Shown here in pieces: positions 31,477 to 42,377 of a stretch of DNA of 64,000 bases (position 1 is the first letter of the stretch; each line of letters opens with the position of its first letter). The translations under genes were made by a program, and so were the position numbers. The notes below the pieces were generated by a model, which saw only the letters and a list, made by a program, of their open reading frames with translations, had not been told where the DNA came from and made no database searches. Source of the DNA: Cryptomeria japonica (Eukaryota; Streptophyta; Pinopsida; Cupressales; Cupressaceae); the NCBI RefSeq assembly GCF_030272615.1, contig NC_081405.1, forward strand, positions 574,849,752 through 574,913,751. Direction: 5' to 3'.

Positions 31477-33808
31477 ATTATTTAATATGACCTTAATTTA
31501 TAATTAATCAGTAAATTGTTTTATTAATCCTTAGAAAATCATCTTCCTTTGCAATAAGATATAAATTTATACCATTTAAAGAAAATCTATGACTGCAAAT
31601 GCTAATGTATCTCTGCTTTTAGAAAGTCCCTTTCAAGAAAAGGGCTCATAACAGAAGGTGACAAAAAGAAGACATTTTCCAAGCAAAATTATTTCCTTAG
31701 CAAGAGAGCTATGAAAACCAATAAATATATTCTAAAAGTATTGGAGCAGTAAATCAATTTGTTTGTAAACAACGAACAACAGATTATTAAAGCTTGAAAA
31801 GAATAAAAATTATGATAGATGTCCTATATATTTTAATGTTGAAGGTCAATTTAATCTTCATCCTCAAAATATTATCGATACATACATGTATATTTCATTG
31901 GAGCACAACTCAATTTTTTCAATCATGATTAGCCACTTGCAGAATGTTTTGGGACTAAACTCTCTGGATAGTGAGAAAAATAGGGTGTTCATGAACGCAA
32001 CACTGACAGAGATGAGAAACTTAAATACCTGGTTGATCTAGTGTCTCAAGTCGTGCACTACCATGTTGTGTTTTAAATTTCTTGGTCTCTAGATCTTAGT
32101 AAGGTTTTCCATTTGAAATTACCCCTTGTAGTCATGCAAGCACAATTGAGGCCTATATCCCAATAAGGAACCAAAACAACAAGTAGTCACACAAGCGTGA
32201 TTGAGACCACAAGGCCCTACAAAATGTCCAATATGGGAGATCTCAAAGGAGAAAACTCAAATAATCCAATCCTTCGAGACTTTAATCCTGGGAAGCCTAT
32301 TTTTTACAGTGAGTTGGAAAGCTTAGGTCTAGTTGTTGATAGTGAGCATGCTAGGAAAATACTCACAAAGCTAATTTGCTGAAAAGATTCAATTCATTAG
32401 CCAAAGACTTGTAGAGTCTATGTGTATGACTACTCAATCTGTTTTGTTGTTGTAATTCCAAGTACTCCATGGTTTACTTTCCTAATAAACTCCCTTTTCG
32501 GTGATGATTCTAGCCCATGCATAGATCTTCTCAAAATGCTTACTCCTTCTAACTAGACTTTCTCATGCTTGGCTCTTGGGGTCTTCAACCTTGGGTTTCA
32601 GAGTGTACTAGGATCTTCCACCATGTAAATGTTGGGGAAATGAGGTACTACTCACCTTTGGATGCTCATAATCTTGTTTGAGGTCTATAACCCTTAACTT
32701 TCTCAAATTCATTGACAAGGCTCAACTACTCCCAAATGAGGTTGCACATTGTCTAGGAGTCCCAAGTACACTTGTTGGACTGCTTGGATTTCTCTCAATA
32801 TGTTTCATAAGTCTCCAAGCTTCATTTTTCTATCGAGTTCATGCATTTGACAAAAACTAGTCATTTGTGTGTTATGCAGTCCTAGAGGGCTACTAGCCCG
32901 TGGATGCCTAATTGGACTTATTTTGCTCCTACTGGTCAACGATGGTCATTTGCACCACAAAAATTGTTTGGAATGATGTTTTAGGAGTGTATGCTCAAGG
33001 ATTTTTGAGGCTTAGCCCACTGTTAGTGCAGATTTAAGACTTTCCACCTTTTGTGGCATAATTGGAGGGTTTGGTAAGGTTTGGAGAAAGTAATGTTTGA
33101 AAGTCTCTCTCACTCCACTCTTCAAGCCTCCATAATGGTTTATGACCTCTGCCACATCTTAAAGAACCTTCCCTACTTTTTCCCTTCAAGGAAAATGTCA
33201 AACACTTGGCAAACAAGAAGGAAAACAGTGAATTGCCTCTGTCACTATCTTTTTACTACCCTTTGCCAATCAACTATTGTCATCACTTTAAACCTACACA
33301 AAGAAGTATTTGTATAGAGAGAATACCTCAAAGAGGTTTGAGAAGTATTAGAGGAACTCCTATTACATTGCCTTCAAGATTCAAGGCTTGGATTATGCTC
33401 TTCAAGCATTCCATGGGCATTGTACCATATATAATTCATGAAAACGGTGAGCTCACTATTTGATTACAAGATGAGAAGGATTTAAGAAAGAACAAGCTAA
33501 ACTAGTCCTCCAAGAAGTATACTCAATTCATTTGGCCAAATTTCTAGAGCCTTGTCACATTCATTTGCTCACTCAAATTACTTTTGAGTGCAAACTATGA
33601 GTTTCATTCAAGCTACTAGCCAAATGACAAACACTTGCCTAGTATTCACTCAATTGCATATATGTACATTATATACACATTAATAAACTTGGAAGAATCC
33701 ATTGGAGGGATCCCAGACCTGGATCAACCAAGTTGATGCATTTTGCAACTCAAAACTCCTAGCAAGGTAGCAGGTACACAGTTTAGAAATATTTTTGTAC
33801 AAACACCT
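31477..33808. other. Unassigned AT-rich DNA between elements D and E
   Basis: About 2.3 kb without a recognisable element. Short frames (for example 61 codons at 32197 and 85 codons at 33206) show no motif I know. It lies within the inferred limits of B but does not resemble A's leader, so it is probably DNA of another, unrecognised insertion. Confidence 0.4.
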
Positions 33809-34467
33809 TGCAAATGAAAAATAAATCAAACAATTACATGAGAAGCTTTATTACATCAAAATTCCAACTTCCAAGAAGGTACAGTACATAATAGAACAAC
33901 TATAGTACGGACTGCTCTTCAAAAGGAAGAAAAAACAATCATAAAAGCCAAAAAAAACATGATTTCATTTAAGAATCTCTTGTAAATAAAATCACCAACC
34001 ATTTCCAAGGAAAAGGGAGGCCTTATATAGTTTCTCCATTTGGTTTTCATGCCCTAGTATGGACATGAAGCTTCAATAACTTCATTTTGCAAGAAAATGA
34101 CAATTTTGACAACTTTTCAAGTCAAATGACAACTTTTCTTGCTCACAAAGGTATTTTTGACAACCTAGCCTTATAAACTTGCCTAAACAACTTAGAAATA
34201 CTTAAAAACACTAAACAAACATGTTTCAATTCTCTTGAAGACATTAAGAGACCTTTTTGGCAATTTTTCATAATTGTGCCAAAAATTGTCAACTCAAGGC
34301 CTAAAAGGCAAAACTTGATCTCTAGAGTCCAAAATGAGATGAAAACCACTAAACAAGACCCAAAACAACCTAAAACAACAAAATCAACCTAACACAAGAC
34401 TTTACAAACATAAAAGCATTAAATACCCAAAAATGGGAGTTTTACTCAACTAGGTGCTCCTGCACCA
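33809..34467 (-). mobile_element. 3' LTR of element E
   Basis: 659 bases, plus-strand reading TGCAAATGAAAAAT to CTCCTGCACCA. Next to it, on the minus strand, the purine-rich TTTTTAGGGGAGTA serves as the polypurine tract. Confidence 0.8.
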
Positions 34468-34520
34468 TACTCCCCTAAAAACAAAGAAGTCATGTGATTC
34501 CTTGAGGCAGAAAAGAAGAA

Positions 34521-34651
34521 GAAATGCCAAATTTATGAAAGTCATCTGTAGGTATCCAAGTGGCCTCTGAGATAGGCTGATCCTTCTGCTTGATGAGATG
34601 CTCCATGTAGGTGTGATTCCTTGTCTTTTTGAGAACTCTGGAGTCTAGAAC
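34521..34651 (-). pseudogene. Chromodomain of element E integrase
   Basis: The minus strand reads VLDSRVLKKTRNHTYMEHLI, then KQKDQPISEATWIPTDDF, the pattern of the chromodomain at the C-terminus of chromovirus integrases (YxxxLIKWKG..ExTW). The family uses it to target methylated-histone chromatin. The WKG position is QKD here and stops precede it, so this copy is not functional. It is separated from the integrase frame by TAG codons. Confidence 0.7.
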
Positions 34652-34741
34652 CTATTTAGCTTGGGGAAAAGAAAGACAAGGGAGAGATAGATCAGAAAGG
34701 GATTGAGAAACATCTAAAACTCTTTGAACCTCCTCAAGTGG

Positions 34742-35122
34742 CTACCCTTTGAAAGCAATTAGATCTGCAACATTAAAAATGGGGGACAAAGAAACATTAG
34801 TAGGCAAATCAACTTTATAAGCATTAGACCCATACTTAGCCAAGATCTTGCAAGGGCCTATCCTCATCATCTGAAGCTTGCTTAGAACTCCCTTTTGTAG
34901 CCTTTCCTTATTCAAATGAATCATCACATAATCACCTATGGAAAACTGAACATCTCTCTTTGTATCATCCACTCTTGCCTTGACTTTTTGAGAGGTGTCT
35001 TGGAGAGCTTGTCTCACTTGCTCATGAACCTCCTTCATGGTGTGAGCCATGTCATCTACTATCCCACTCTTATGCTGAAAGTTAGTGATATCCCTCAACT
35101 CCATTATACCCCTTGGATGCAT
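34742..35122 (-). pseudogene. Integrase C-terminal part of element E
   Basis: A 126-residue open frame beginning HPRGIMELRD. It contains HEQVRQALQDTSQKVKARVD, then FSIGDYVMIHLNKERLQKG, then IGPCKILAKYGSNAYKVDLP and ISPIFN-like SPIFNVADL, the conserved tail found in chromovirus integrases before the chromodomain. Colinear with the core at 35216-35659. Confidence 0.8.
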
Positions 35123-35215
35123 ACCATAAACAACTTCAAATGGACTCTTACCTGTAGACCGGTTAACACTATCATTGTCGACATATTCTGCTTGATTAAT
35201 GAGCTGATCCCAACT

Positions 35216-35830
35216 CTACCCATGGTCCTTTGTCAAACACCTAAGCATGTTTCTAAGAGACCTCTTCACAACTTTGGTTTGGCCATCTGTTTGTGGATGA
35301 TAAGCTGAACCAAAAGAGAGATTAGTACCTAATCTCTTCCACAATGTTTTCCAGAAATGACCAAGAAACTTAACATCCCTATCTGAAACAATGCTAGTAG
35401 GAAAACCATGAATTCTAACAACTTCTTTGAAAAACAAATAGGCAATATGACTTGCATCATGTGTTGTTTTGCAAGGAATGAAGTGAGCCATCTTGCTGAA
35501 TCTATCAACTACTACAAAGATGCTATCAAATCCTGCTTGAGTTCTAGGTAATCCTACTACAAAATCCATGCTAATGCAATCCCAAGGCCTATGTGGAATG
35601 GGAAGAGGCTGATATAAACTAGCATTAGAGGAATTACCTTTTTCTTTTTGGCATACCAAGCACTACTCAACATAACTCCTGATGTCGCTCTATATCTTAG
35701 GCCAATAATAGAACCTTTGAACTAGCTCTAAGGTCTTATTGAGACCGAAATGTCCACTTAAGCACTCATTGTGCTTCTCTTGAATGAGGTTCTCTCTCAT
35801 AGAACCCTTTGGAACACACAACTATCCACC
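35216..35830 (-). pseudogene. Integrase core and zinc-binding region of element E, catalytic Glu lost
   Basis: The 147-residue open piece (35216-35659) reads [16 protein letters not shown] (first Asp), [16 protein letters not shown] (second Asp) and [18 protein letters not shown]. The family has QTEVVNR, so the catalytic Glu is Lys here. Upstream (35660-35830) the HHCC zinc-binding motif is readable as HNECLSGHFG and a CLVCQ element, with stops between. The sequence ends abruptly at the right LTR. Confidence 0.85.
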
Positions 35831-35849
35831 CTTGAATAAAAAACCATCC

Positions 35850-36488
35850 TGCAAATGAAAAATCAATTAAACAATTAAATGACAAGCTTTATTACATCAA
35901 CATTCTAACTTCAAAGAAGGTACAGTATGAAATAGAACAACTACAGTATGAACTGCTCTTCAAAAGGAAGAAAAAATAGTCATAAACGCTAAAAAAAGCA
36001 TGATTTCAGTTAAGAATATGTTGTAAATACAATCAAAAACCCATTCCAAGGCAAAGGGAGGCCTTATATAGTTTCTCTAGTTGGTTTTCATGGCCTAGTA
36101 TGGACATGAAGCTTCAATAACTTCATTTTCTAAGAAAATGACAATTTTGACAACTTTTCTTGCTCACAAAGGCATTTTTGACAACCTAGCCTTATCACCT
36201 TTCCTAGACAATTTAGAAATGCTAAAAAACACTAAACAAACATGTTTCAATTCTCTTGAAGACATTAAGAGACCTTTTAGGCAATTTTTCACATTTTTGC
36301 CAAAAATTGTCAACTCAAGGCCTAAAAGGAAAATCTTGATCTCTAGAGCCCAAAACGAGATCAAAACCACTAAAAATGAGCCAAAACAACCTAAAACAAC
36401 AAAATAAACCTAACACAAGACTTTACAAACATAAAAGCATTAAATACCCAAAAATGGGAGTTTTACTCAACTAGGTGCTCCTGCACCA
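35850..36488 (-). mobile_element. 5' LTR of element E
   Basis: 639 bases, alignable end to end with 33809-34467 with a few small indels. It begins exactly at the LTR terminus next to internal pol sequence. Confidence 0.8.
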
Positions 36489-36667
36489 GTTCTACTCACA
36501 TGGGTCGTTCTCATAGGGTGATTACTTTTTCGCACACTATGACAGGCCCAATAAAGGTATTCAAATATCAAACTAGAAGAACTTCAAGGGTTATAATTTC
36601 TTATTGTCCAAATAGGGAAGAGCATACTCTCCTACCTTGTAGACAATTTCTCAAGTATATAAAATGA
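36489..36667. other. Unassigned short stretch between E and LTR remnant
   Basis: About 180 bases with no similarity noticed to other parts of the window. Confidence 0.35.
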
Positions 36668-37373
36668 GATGGGATCCTTTGTGTTCCAAAATTGGGGATA
36701 ATTATAGGATTTCCAAGGCCAGGGGTGAGGTGGCAGAAATCAACACTCAAGATTAAATCTAAATATATCAAGGGTAAAATTGGAGGAGGTTGGAGAAGAG
36801 GTTGGAGGTAGGGACACTTGTCATCTCTGTGGTGACAAGTGTCAAGGAATCTTGCTCACAAGAGGGCAAGTGTCCAAAGGAGGAGACATGTGGCAAAAGT
36901 GCCATGTGTCTCAAGGGTTGAATATCCAACCCATAGGAGGTTAGGATAGGAAGGTTAGGATGTGAAAGATAGGATAGGGTTAGTTAAACTCGGGATTAGG
37001 TGGAATGGGTTAGGTTAAGGGGTGGTTAGGTTAGGTGGTTAAAAGTTAGGAAGCATGTGGGTAATTTGGATTTAAAAATTCAAATAATAGGAAAAGGCTA
37101 ATCAACTTTCAACAAACTCATAAATTGATTTGTTTTAATTAATTAGGAGATTATAAGAAATGAATTTAATGGGGAGGGATTAATAAATTTAGATTAATTA
37201 ATCAAAGGGGACTAGTGAAATGAACTTAATGAATAAATCCTTAGATTTATTGGTAAGTAGATGAATGGGTAATTAATCAGATTTCTAGTGAATTCAATTA
37301 AATTGGAAAGGGGGATACATTAAGTAATTTCTTATTTAATTACTTATCTTCGAACCATTTTTAGGTGTATATA
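36668..37373 (-). mobile_element. 5' LTR remnant of element B
   Basis: From GAGATGGGATCCTTTGTG to TTAGGTGTATATA it aligns closely with B's 3' LTR (from about 12650 to 13359), more closely than with A's. It includes a perfect hairpin at 36813-36843. The terminal CA has become TA. The downstream part of the LTR (toward the primer site) is missing. Confidence 0.7.
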
Positions 37374-37378
37374 GATAT
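37374..37378. repeat. Candidate right target-site duplication of element B (GATAT)
   Basis: GATAT compared with GACAT at 2927-2931, one C/T difference. Confidence 0.45.
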
Positions 37379-37860
37379 GATTTAGGATTTTGGGGAAATT
37401 TGGTACACAGTTGAGTTCGAATTTGGTTTAGGGTATAATCTAGCTAAGTATGGTGAGGGTTAGTCTTGCATTTGGTATAATTTTAGGATTAGGGTACAAT
37501 TTGGTATAGGGCTAAGATTCAAATTGGTTTTTTGCTAGAGTATTAAATTTGATTTGATAAGGGTTAGAGTTAGGTTAAGGGTACAATTCTATTTACAATT
37601 AGGTTAGGTTGGATTTTATTTTGGGTTAGGGTTTGAATTTTCTATAGGGTTAGGATACAATTTTGTTTACAGTTAAGGTTAGGTGGAATTTTATTTAAGG
37701 TTAGCATTGAATTTTAAATTAAGGCTAGGTTTCTAATACTTGTTTGATTTTTAGAGTTAGAGTTGGATTTGATTTATGATTTGGATTCACTTTGGTTTAG
37801 GCTTAGGTTTCACTTGAATTTAGTGTTAGAATTAAATTTGGTTTGCGAATTAGTTTTTGA
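37379..37860. repeat. Degenerate TTTAGGG/GGTTTAATTT-type array, right part
   Basis: Loose repeats of GGTTTAGGGTA, GGGTTAGGGTTTGAATTT, TTAGGTTGGATTTTATTT and similar words, the same style as 2600-2931. Confidence 0.6.
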
Positions 37861-38021
37861 TAAAAATAAAAAGGTTTTACAAGGACCCGAAACTAAAAGT
37901 TTTACAAAATCTGGCCATCTGTCAAACAGACATGAACCATCAGCAAAATAGGAGAGCACCCGTGAACAGTCACAAAAGTAAAAGAGATGCAGAAAAACAA
38001 GACAAAACAAAAGAAAAACAC

Positions 38022-39559
38022 TCAATTCATAGAGTGAATCAGTTCCTTGTTCTTATAGATGGAAATCTTGTTGATTTCCTCTAGCTCCTCCATGATGAAT
38101 CTAGAGGTTCCTTTGTTGCTACTTTGGCTTCTAGTTCTTGAAATACGACCAGTGGTTTTGTTGTCTCCAGCAGCCATATCTTCACCTCCAAGATCTTTCA
38201 ATAGTTTACTATGATAGGATCTGTAATCTGCAACCATGGCATTGATGTTATCAAGCCCCTCTATAGTGTTGTTCATGGCTTCTTTGCTTATGTGAACTAG
38301 GTTCTTGAGGTTTTTTTTAATCTCTGCCATAGAATGTTTCACCTTTTCAATTGTTTGTTCATGATTGCTTTTCATCACCTCAACATCCTAGGAGAGCTTC
38401 TAGGTCATAATCATGAGTTTTTTAAATTTGCTGGGCTCAAGGGAAGCAGTGAAAATATCAAAAATCTCTTTAACTCCCACTTTGAGGGTGTCAATTTCTG
38501 GCTCCACCCACTTCCAACAACTCTCTTTGCTTCTAGTAGCTTTCATAACTAGGTTCATCAGATTACCAATCCTTTGTATCCCAATGTTCTCTTCGTTGGC
38601 CATGGTCCCCTCTTTTTCTTTCAGGACATTGATTGGGATGTCTTCTTTAATTTCCTGATCCGAATTATTCAGACCATAGTCCTTAGCTGCAAGCTTCTTC
38701 TTTTTAGAAAGGGGCTCGGCCTTAGAAATTAGTTTGTTAGTGGATTTATATTTGTTGGTCACCCATCTGGGAGGATTCTTACTGGTAAATATCCTAGGGG
38801 TGATGATCATCTCCTCTTCTTCCACAGGTTTATAATCAGGGTCATTAAAAGGAATGGCACCCCCACTATCCTCCAGGTCCATTTTTGAGTCAGAGACATC
38901 CTGGATGTTATTCTATTGGCTTTTCTTAGTTAGAGAGGGCACAACATCAAGGGATTTAGCATACTCCATGTTGAGCACAATAAGCCCTTCATGGAAAATA
39001 GGATTGTGTGGATTCTCCAAATGTTTTTCCAAGCTATTTTCAAGAGAGCAGGCCAAATAGAAAGGAACATAGATGATTTTAATATGCCTAAAATGATTCA
39101 AAATGGTAAAATGATAGGAAAAGATGTTGGCATATCTACCATTGAGAAAAATTACCTCATGATGAACTCAACCATGTCTGCCCATGGAGCCATAAGATCT
39201 TTCCCTTTGTAGCCACCATCAGCCATCTTGGTAACTCAAGAGTGCTCCTTATCTTTGTCAAAGAAACTCATCAAGTCCTCCTCCCCAGTTTTCCTATCTC
39301 TATAAAATCTTTTGCCATTCATCGCCATACTAGTGACCATCACCACCAGGGTTTTGTCAATCTGATACTCGGCTCCATAAGACCTGAGGATCCCTTTTTT
39401 CCACCTATTGACAAAGGACTCCATGAGCAGAGGAGAAGGGCCATGAAGTTGATTAAAAAAGGGGATGATTCCCTAATTAACGACTTCCTACCACACATCC
39501 TTATTTTTCTTTCATTTATCACAAGTAGATGGTTCTTTCCTATTCTTGTCCCTACCCAT
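38022..39559 (-). pseudogene. Unrecognised protein pseudogene, about 510 codons
   Basis: I do not recognise the family. From ATG 39559 (MGRDKNRKEPSTCDK) the minus-strand frame continues with several in-frame stops through VNRWKKGILRSYGAEYQIDK and FYRDRKTGEEDLMSFF, shifts frame near 39140, and then runs in one frame to 38022. The middle has a possibly globular part (HFRHIKIIYVPFYLACSLEN), then an acidic/basic linker (38400-38882) and a coiled-coil-like C-terminus (EKVKHSMAEIKKNLKNLVHI). The architecture, a globular N-part with a charged linker and coiled coil, loosely resembles ORFX of element D, but I see no convincing sequence identity. It could be gag-like or a captured plant gene. Confidence 0.5.
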
Positions 39560-39854
39560 TATGCTCTTGGTCGCCACATAGCAAAAAATGGGCCACAACA
39601 GAGAAGTCTGTGAATAGTCACAGGAAATGGGCCACACCAGAAAAGTCTCCAAATAGTAGCAAAAAATGGGCCACACAATAAGAGAAAATCTAGTCACCAG
39701 GGAAGTTTCTAGATCTTTGGTTAGGGAAAACAAAAAAGAGTCATTTTCATATCAACTCAATCAAATCATGATTAAATAGCATTGATTAATGCAAGTGGGC
39801 ATAATCATCATGAGTCAGATCTCATAGGTTTTTGAGGAATGAATCCCTACTACT
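39560..39854. other. Short stretch upstream of the 38-39.5 kb pseudogene
   Basis: Contains three close repeats of GGGCCACA..AGAAAAGTCT/AAAAATGGGCCAC-type sequence (39590-39680), possibly leader sequence of the pseudogene. Nothing else recognised. Confidence 0.35.
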
Positions 39855-40130
39855 CTACAATTTAGTCGCCAAGTATCCCACCGCTAGATTGGCCAGTAGA
39901 TCCACCACTCTATTGCCTTCCTAGTATACATGTAAAGTTTTGGAATCAGCTAGCTCATTTATTATTTCTTGGCAATCCTTGATCAAATTGGTTGTTGTCT
40001 AGCTAGGATCTATGTGTCCATTTAGACAATTGATAGTATTTAGCGAGTTAGACTCCAACCAGAATTTTCTAAAGCCTTCTCTTTTAGCTAGGCATAATCC
40101 AATGTGGGTAATGCTGGCCTTCCCAAATTA
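39855..40130 (-). pseudogene. LINE RNase H relic
   Basis: The minus strand reads KASITHIGLCLAKREGFRKF, WLESNSLNTINCLNG, then HVY-stop-EGNRVVDLLANLAV, which is the C-terminal RNase H pattern of plant LINE ORF2 (LExDS..REGNxVADxLAN). Stops interrupt it and the catalytic Asp of ExDS is Asn. No adjoining RT is present. Confidence 0.7.
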
Positions 40131-40980
40131 GTTAGTTTTATAGTTGAAATTTAATTTGGATTAGTATTAGTGTTTGGTATTGATCTTAATATAATCATAA
40201 TAGAATACCTCAATAATTTGGTTTAAGGTTCATTTAATTTAATTTTATTAATTTTAAAATAATTGATCCATTTGTTTTTTTTATCTGTAAAATATATATT
40301 TTATTTAATTGAGATATAAGCATTAAAACTTTGGGAAGATAATGAACTATAAAAAAAATCCCAAAACAAGACATCCATGACATTGCCATCATCACCCTCC
40401 CAAAAAACATGGATTTTAAAACCAGTATCCAGCACCAACACATCCACCCCCCATACCGAAGAGTATGAAAAAACTTATTACATCTTGCCTGTCGAAAAAT
40501 ATGCATATCAACTGAAGTTTAAAGTTCAACTGTAAAATTAACTAAAAAAGAGAGCAAAGAAAAATGGCACCTATGGTTATCGTGCCTATAATAACCTATT
40601 CATGATTCCTCTTTCACACCTCTTACAACCAAGGCACTGAATTCACTAGCTACCCAATTACGGTGAGAGCCTCCTCTTCCAGCAATTTGTCACCTCCTTC
40701 TTCCTTCTATCGTCTTACTCGTTGTACCTTGTTGGCTCAGAGAAACCACCCTGCTATCCCATCCACCTTGTACATCATCTACCACTTGTTTAGCCAATTC
40801 TATGAATGGTCTCCTTATTATCTACCTCCTATGGCTTGCGTTATCCACCACTCTCCCACCACCCTCCTGCCTGATCACATCTTCTATCTCCATAATCAGG
40901 ACAAAGATTAAAATCCCTTCCTAGCCTCTCTTCATGTCATCCTTGAAACACAATTTAACTTCCTCAAGGCATCGAATAAA
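40131..40980. other. AT-rich then pyrimidine-rich stretch, no gene supported
   Basis: 40131-40560 is AT-rich. 40660-40980 is C/T-rich on the plus strand and can be read as a frame in either direction, but without a motif. Confidence 0.35.
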
Positions 40981-41445
40981 CTGAATGTGCGAGTGTCATG
41001 CCCTCATCGCCTCATTTTCCTCCTGGATACCTTCTGCAATATTAAATCCCCATCCCGACACCAACCACTCCACTAGGGATTCCAAATTTAGTAGATATTC
41101 CCCTAGAATTAGTCCCTGCAACACATTTCGCATCTCTTCAATCGTGTGTCCCGGATCTAGACCCCAAGCCATGAGCAATGAGTAGATGTCTACTTTTCAC
41201 CTGTTGCGATGACTAATGACAACCACCTCTTCACCTAAAACTAGGTGAACTACTTTTAAAAGCAATGGGTCCTTAATGAGAAACATTCTCTCGAGTTTCT
41301 TTAGCAGAATAGGACCATGAAATACCGATATCAGTTTGAAAGATTCCAAGGTGATATTAACTTCAATTTCTAAGCTTTCTAAAAATTTATAGAGATTTCT
41401 GATAAAACCATATTTGAAAGTGGTTTCACCAACTTGCCAGGTCTA
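40981..41445 (-). pseudogene. Unidentified coding-like frame downstream of LINE RNase H
   Basis: The minus strand from about 41445 to 40981 reads as one frame of about 155 codons with a single TGA near 41198. It includes WQVGETTFKYGFIRNLYKFL, HGPILLKKLERMFLIKDPLL and AWGLDPGHTIEEMRNVLQGL. The composition is protein-like. I do not recognise it. It may be the end of the LINE ORF2, a captured fragment or an older gene remnant. Confidence 0.35.
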
Positions 41446-41619
41446 TTCATTATCAGTGTGGGCATTACAAATTTGGCATTTCATGCATGGCTCTCAACCA
41501 TTTTCGTCAATTCAGAGCATGTCGCAATAACTGCTCATCAAACACACTTGTGCAGGAAAAAATCAATCTTCTGACAAGGGATTTTAATTTACTATCATAG
41601 CAACTTGGCAATGCATATT

Positions 41620-42377
41620 AACTCCATTTAGCAGTTTCATCTCTATCATTTCACCACCTCACCTCCCCTCGCTCGATGCAACATGCTTCATTTGACAACT
41701 CATCTGCAAGAGTGTTTCCCTCTCTTTTCACATGTGAGATGCAAAAATTATTGAACATTTTCAATTTTATCACTTATTATATTTACATATTTCTTTAATT
41801 TCCAACATAGAGTATGTCCTTTAACCAAAGCCTAGACAACAATTTGGGAATTTCCCTCTAAATGTAATTTTGACACCTTTAAATTAGCTGCTAAATTAGA
41901 TGTAAGTAATGTCTCTTGAACTTTCACCTCATTATTAGTGCCATCTTGAAGTCTTCTAGCCCCCTTGCATAGGACATTTTCTTCATCATCACAAGCCACA
42001 CATCCTGCTCCTAAGATGCCTGGATAGCCTTTTGATGCTCCATCAAAATTTATTTTCACCCACCCCTTCTCTAGTTTTAACCATTTAACCGTCTCTCTAT
42101 CCAGTCGGTCACTAGCAAGATTAACCTTGGGGAACCCATGAATGGGTCTAAGAGTGATAAGAGGCCACCTAACAAGAATTAAACTATCCATCAAACTATA
42201 TGGATGCTTCACAAAATTGTGGTTGTGTGTTGCCGATGAGACAATTTCAGAAATAGCCCGTTTAATTTTCCCACACAGTCTATCTAATCCTTCCCACTTA
42301 TCTTGAAATATCCACTTGTTTCTTTCCTTCCACAATTCCCAAATTACCATAGAGCATGAGATTATCCACATACTCAA
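41620..42377 (-). pseudogene. RNase H domain of LINE1 ORF2
   Basis: The open part (41832-42377) starts WIISCSMVIWELWKERNKWI, then KINFDGASKGYPGILGAGCV (first catalytic Asp), NNEVKVQE (Glu position) and LHLEGNSQIVV, where the family ExDS Asp is Asn. Beyond a stop the frame continues to KREGNTLADELSNEA near 41690. The domain removes RNA during LINE replication. Stops and the Asp loss make it inactive. Confidence 0.8.

Larger units (their letters stand above)
33809..36488 (-). mobile_element. Element E: rearranged chromovirus (Ty3/gypsy) fragment between two LTRs
   Basis: Two LTRs in the same orientation (33809-34467 and 35850-36488) flank only the integrase end of pol on the minus strand. Gag, protease, RT, RNase H and the primer site are absent: the right LTR abuts the integrase zinc-finger region directly. 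The flanks (CACCT left, GTTCT right) do not form a duplication, so the structure arose by deletion or recombination rather than a simple insertion. A chromodomain-like C-terminus assigns it to chromoviruses. Confidence 0.75.
2932..37373 (-). mobile_element. Element B: Tat-lineage Ty3/gypsy retrotransposon, heavily nested
   Basis: On the minus strand the order is 5' LTR remnant, leader, gag, protease, RT, RNase H, second (archaeal-type) RNase H, integrase, polypurine tract, 3' LTR, which is the Tat-lineage order. The 3' LTR is split by element A, and the 5' side is interrupted by element D and by chromovirus E. The primer-binding site and the downstream part of the 5' LTR are missing. Coding regions hold many stops and frameshifts, so the element is dead. 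The outer boundaries rest on LTR ends, a one-mismatch 5-bp duplication and matching flanking arrays; unassigned DNA at 23568-23705, 31477-33808 and 36489-36667 lies inside these limits. Confidence 0.5.

Noticed and set aside
31477-33808. A host gene in the unassigned gap
   Set aside because: Only short frames without motifs, no splice-consistent chain of exons and no conserved protein pattern were found.
35850-36488. A solo LTR separate from element E
   Set aside because: The sequences on its two sides (CATCC and GTTCT) do not match, so there is no target duplication; it is more simply treated as the second LTR of E.
37379-37860. CRISPR-like repeat-spacer array
   Set aside because: Repeat words are too short and irregular, spacers are not unique, and the context is a plant nuclear genome.
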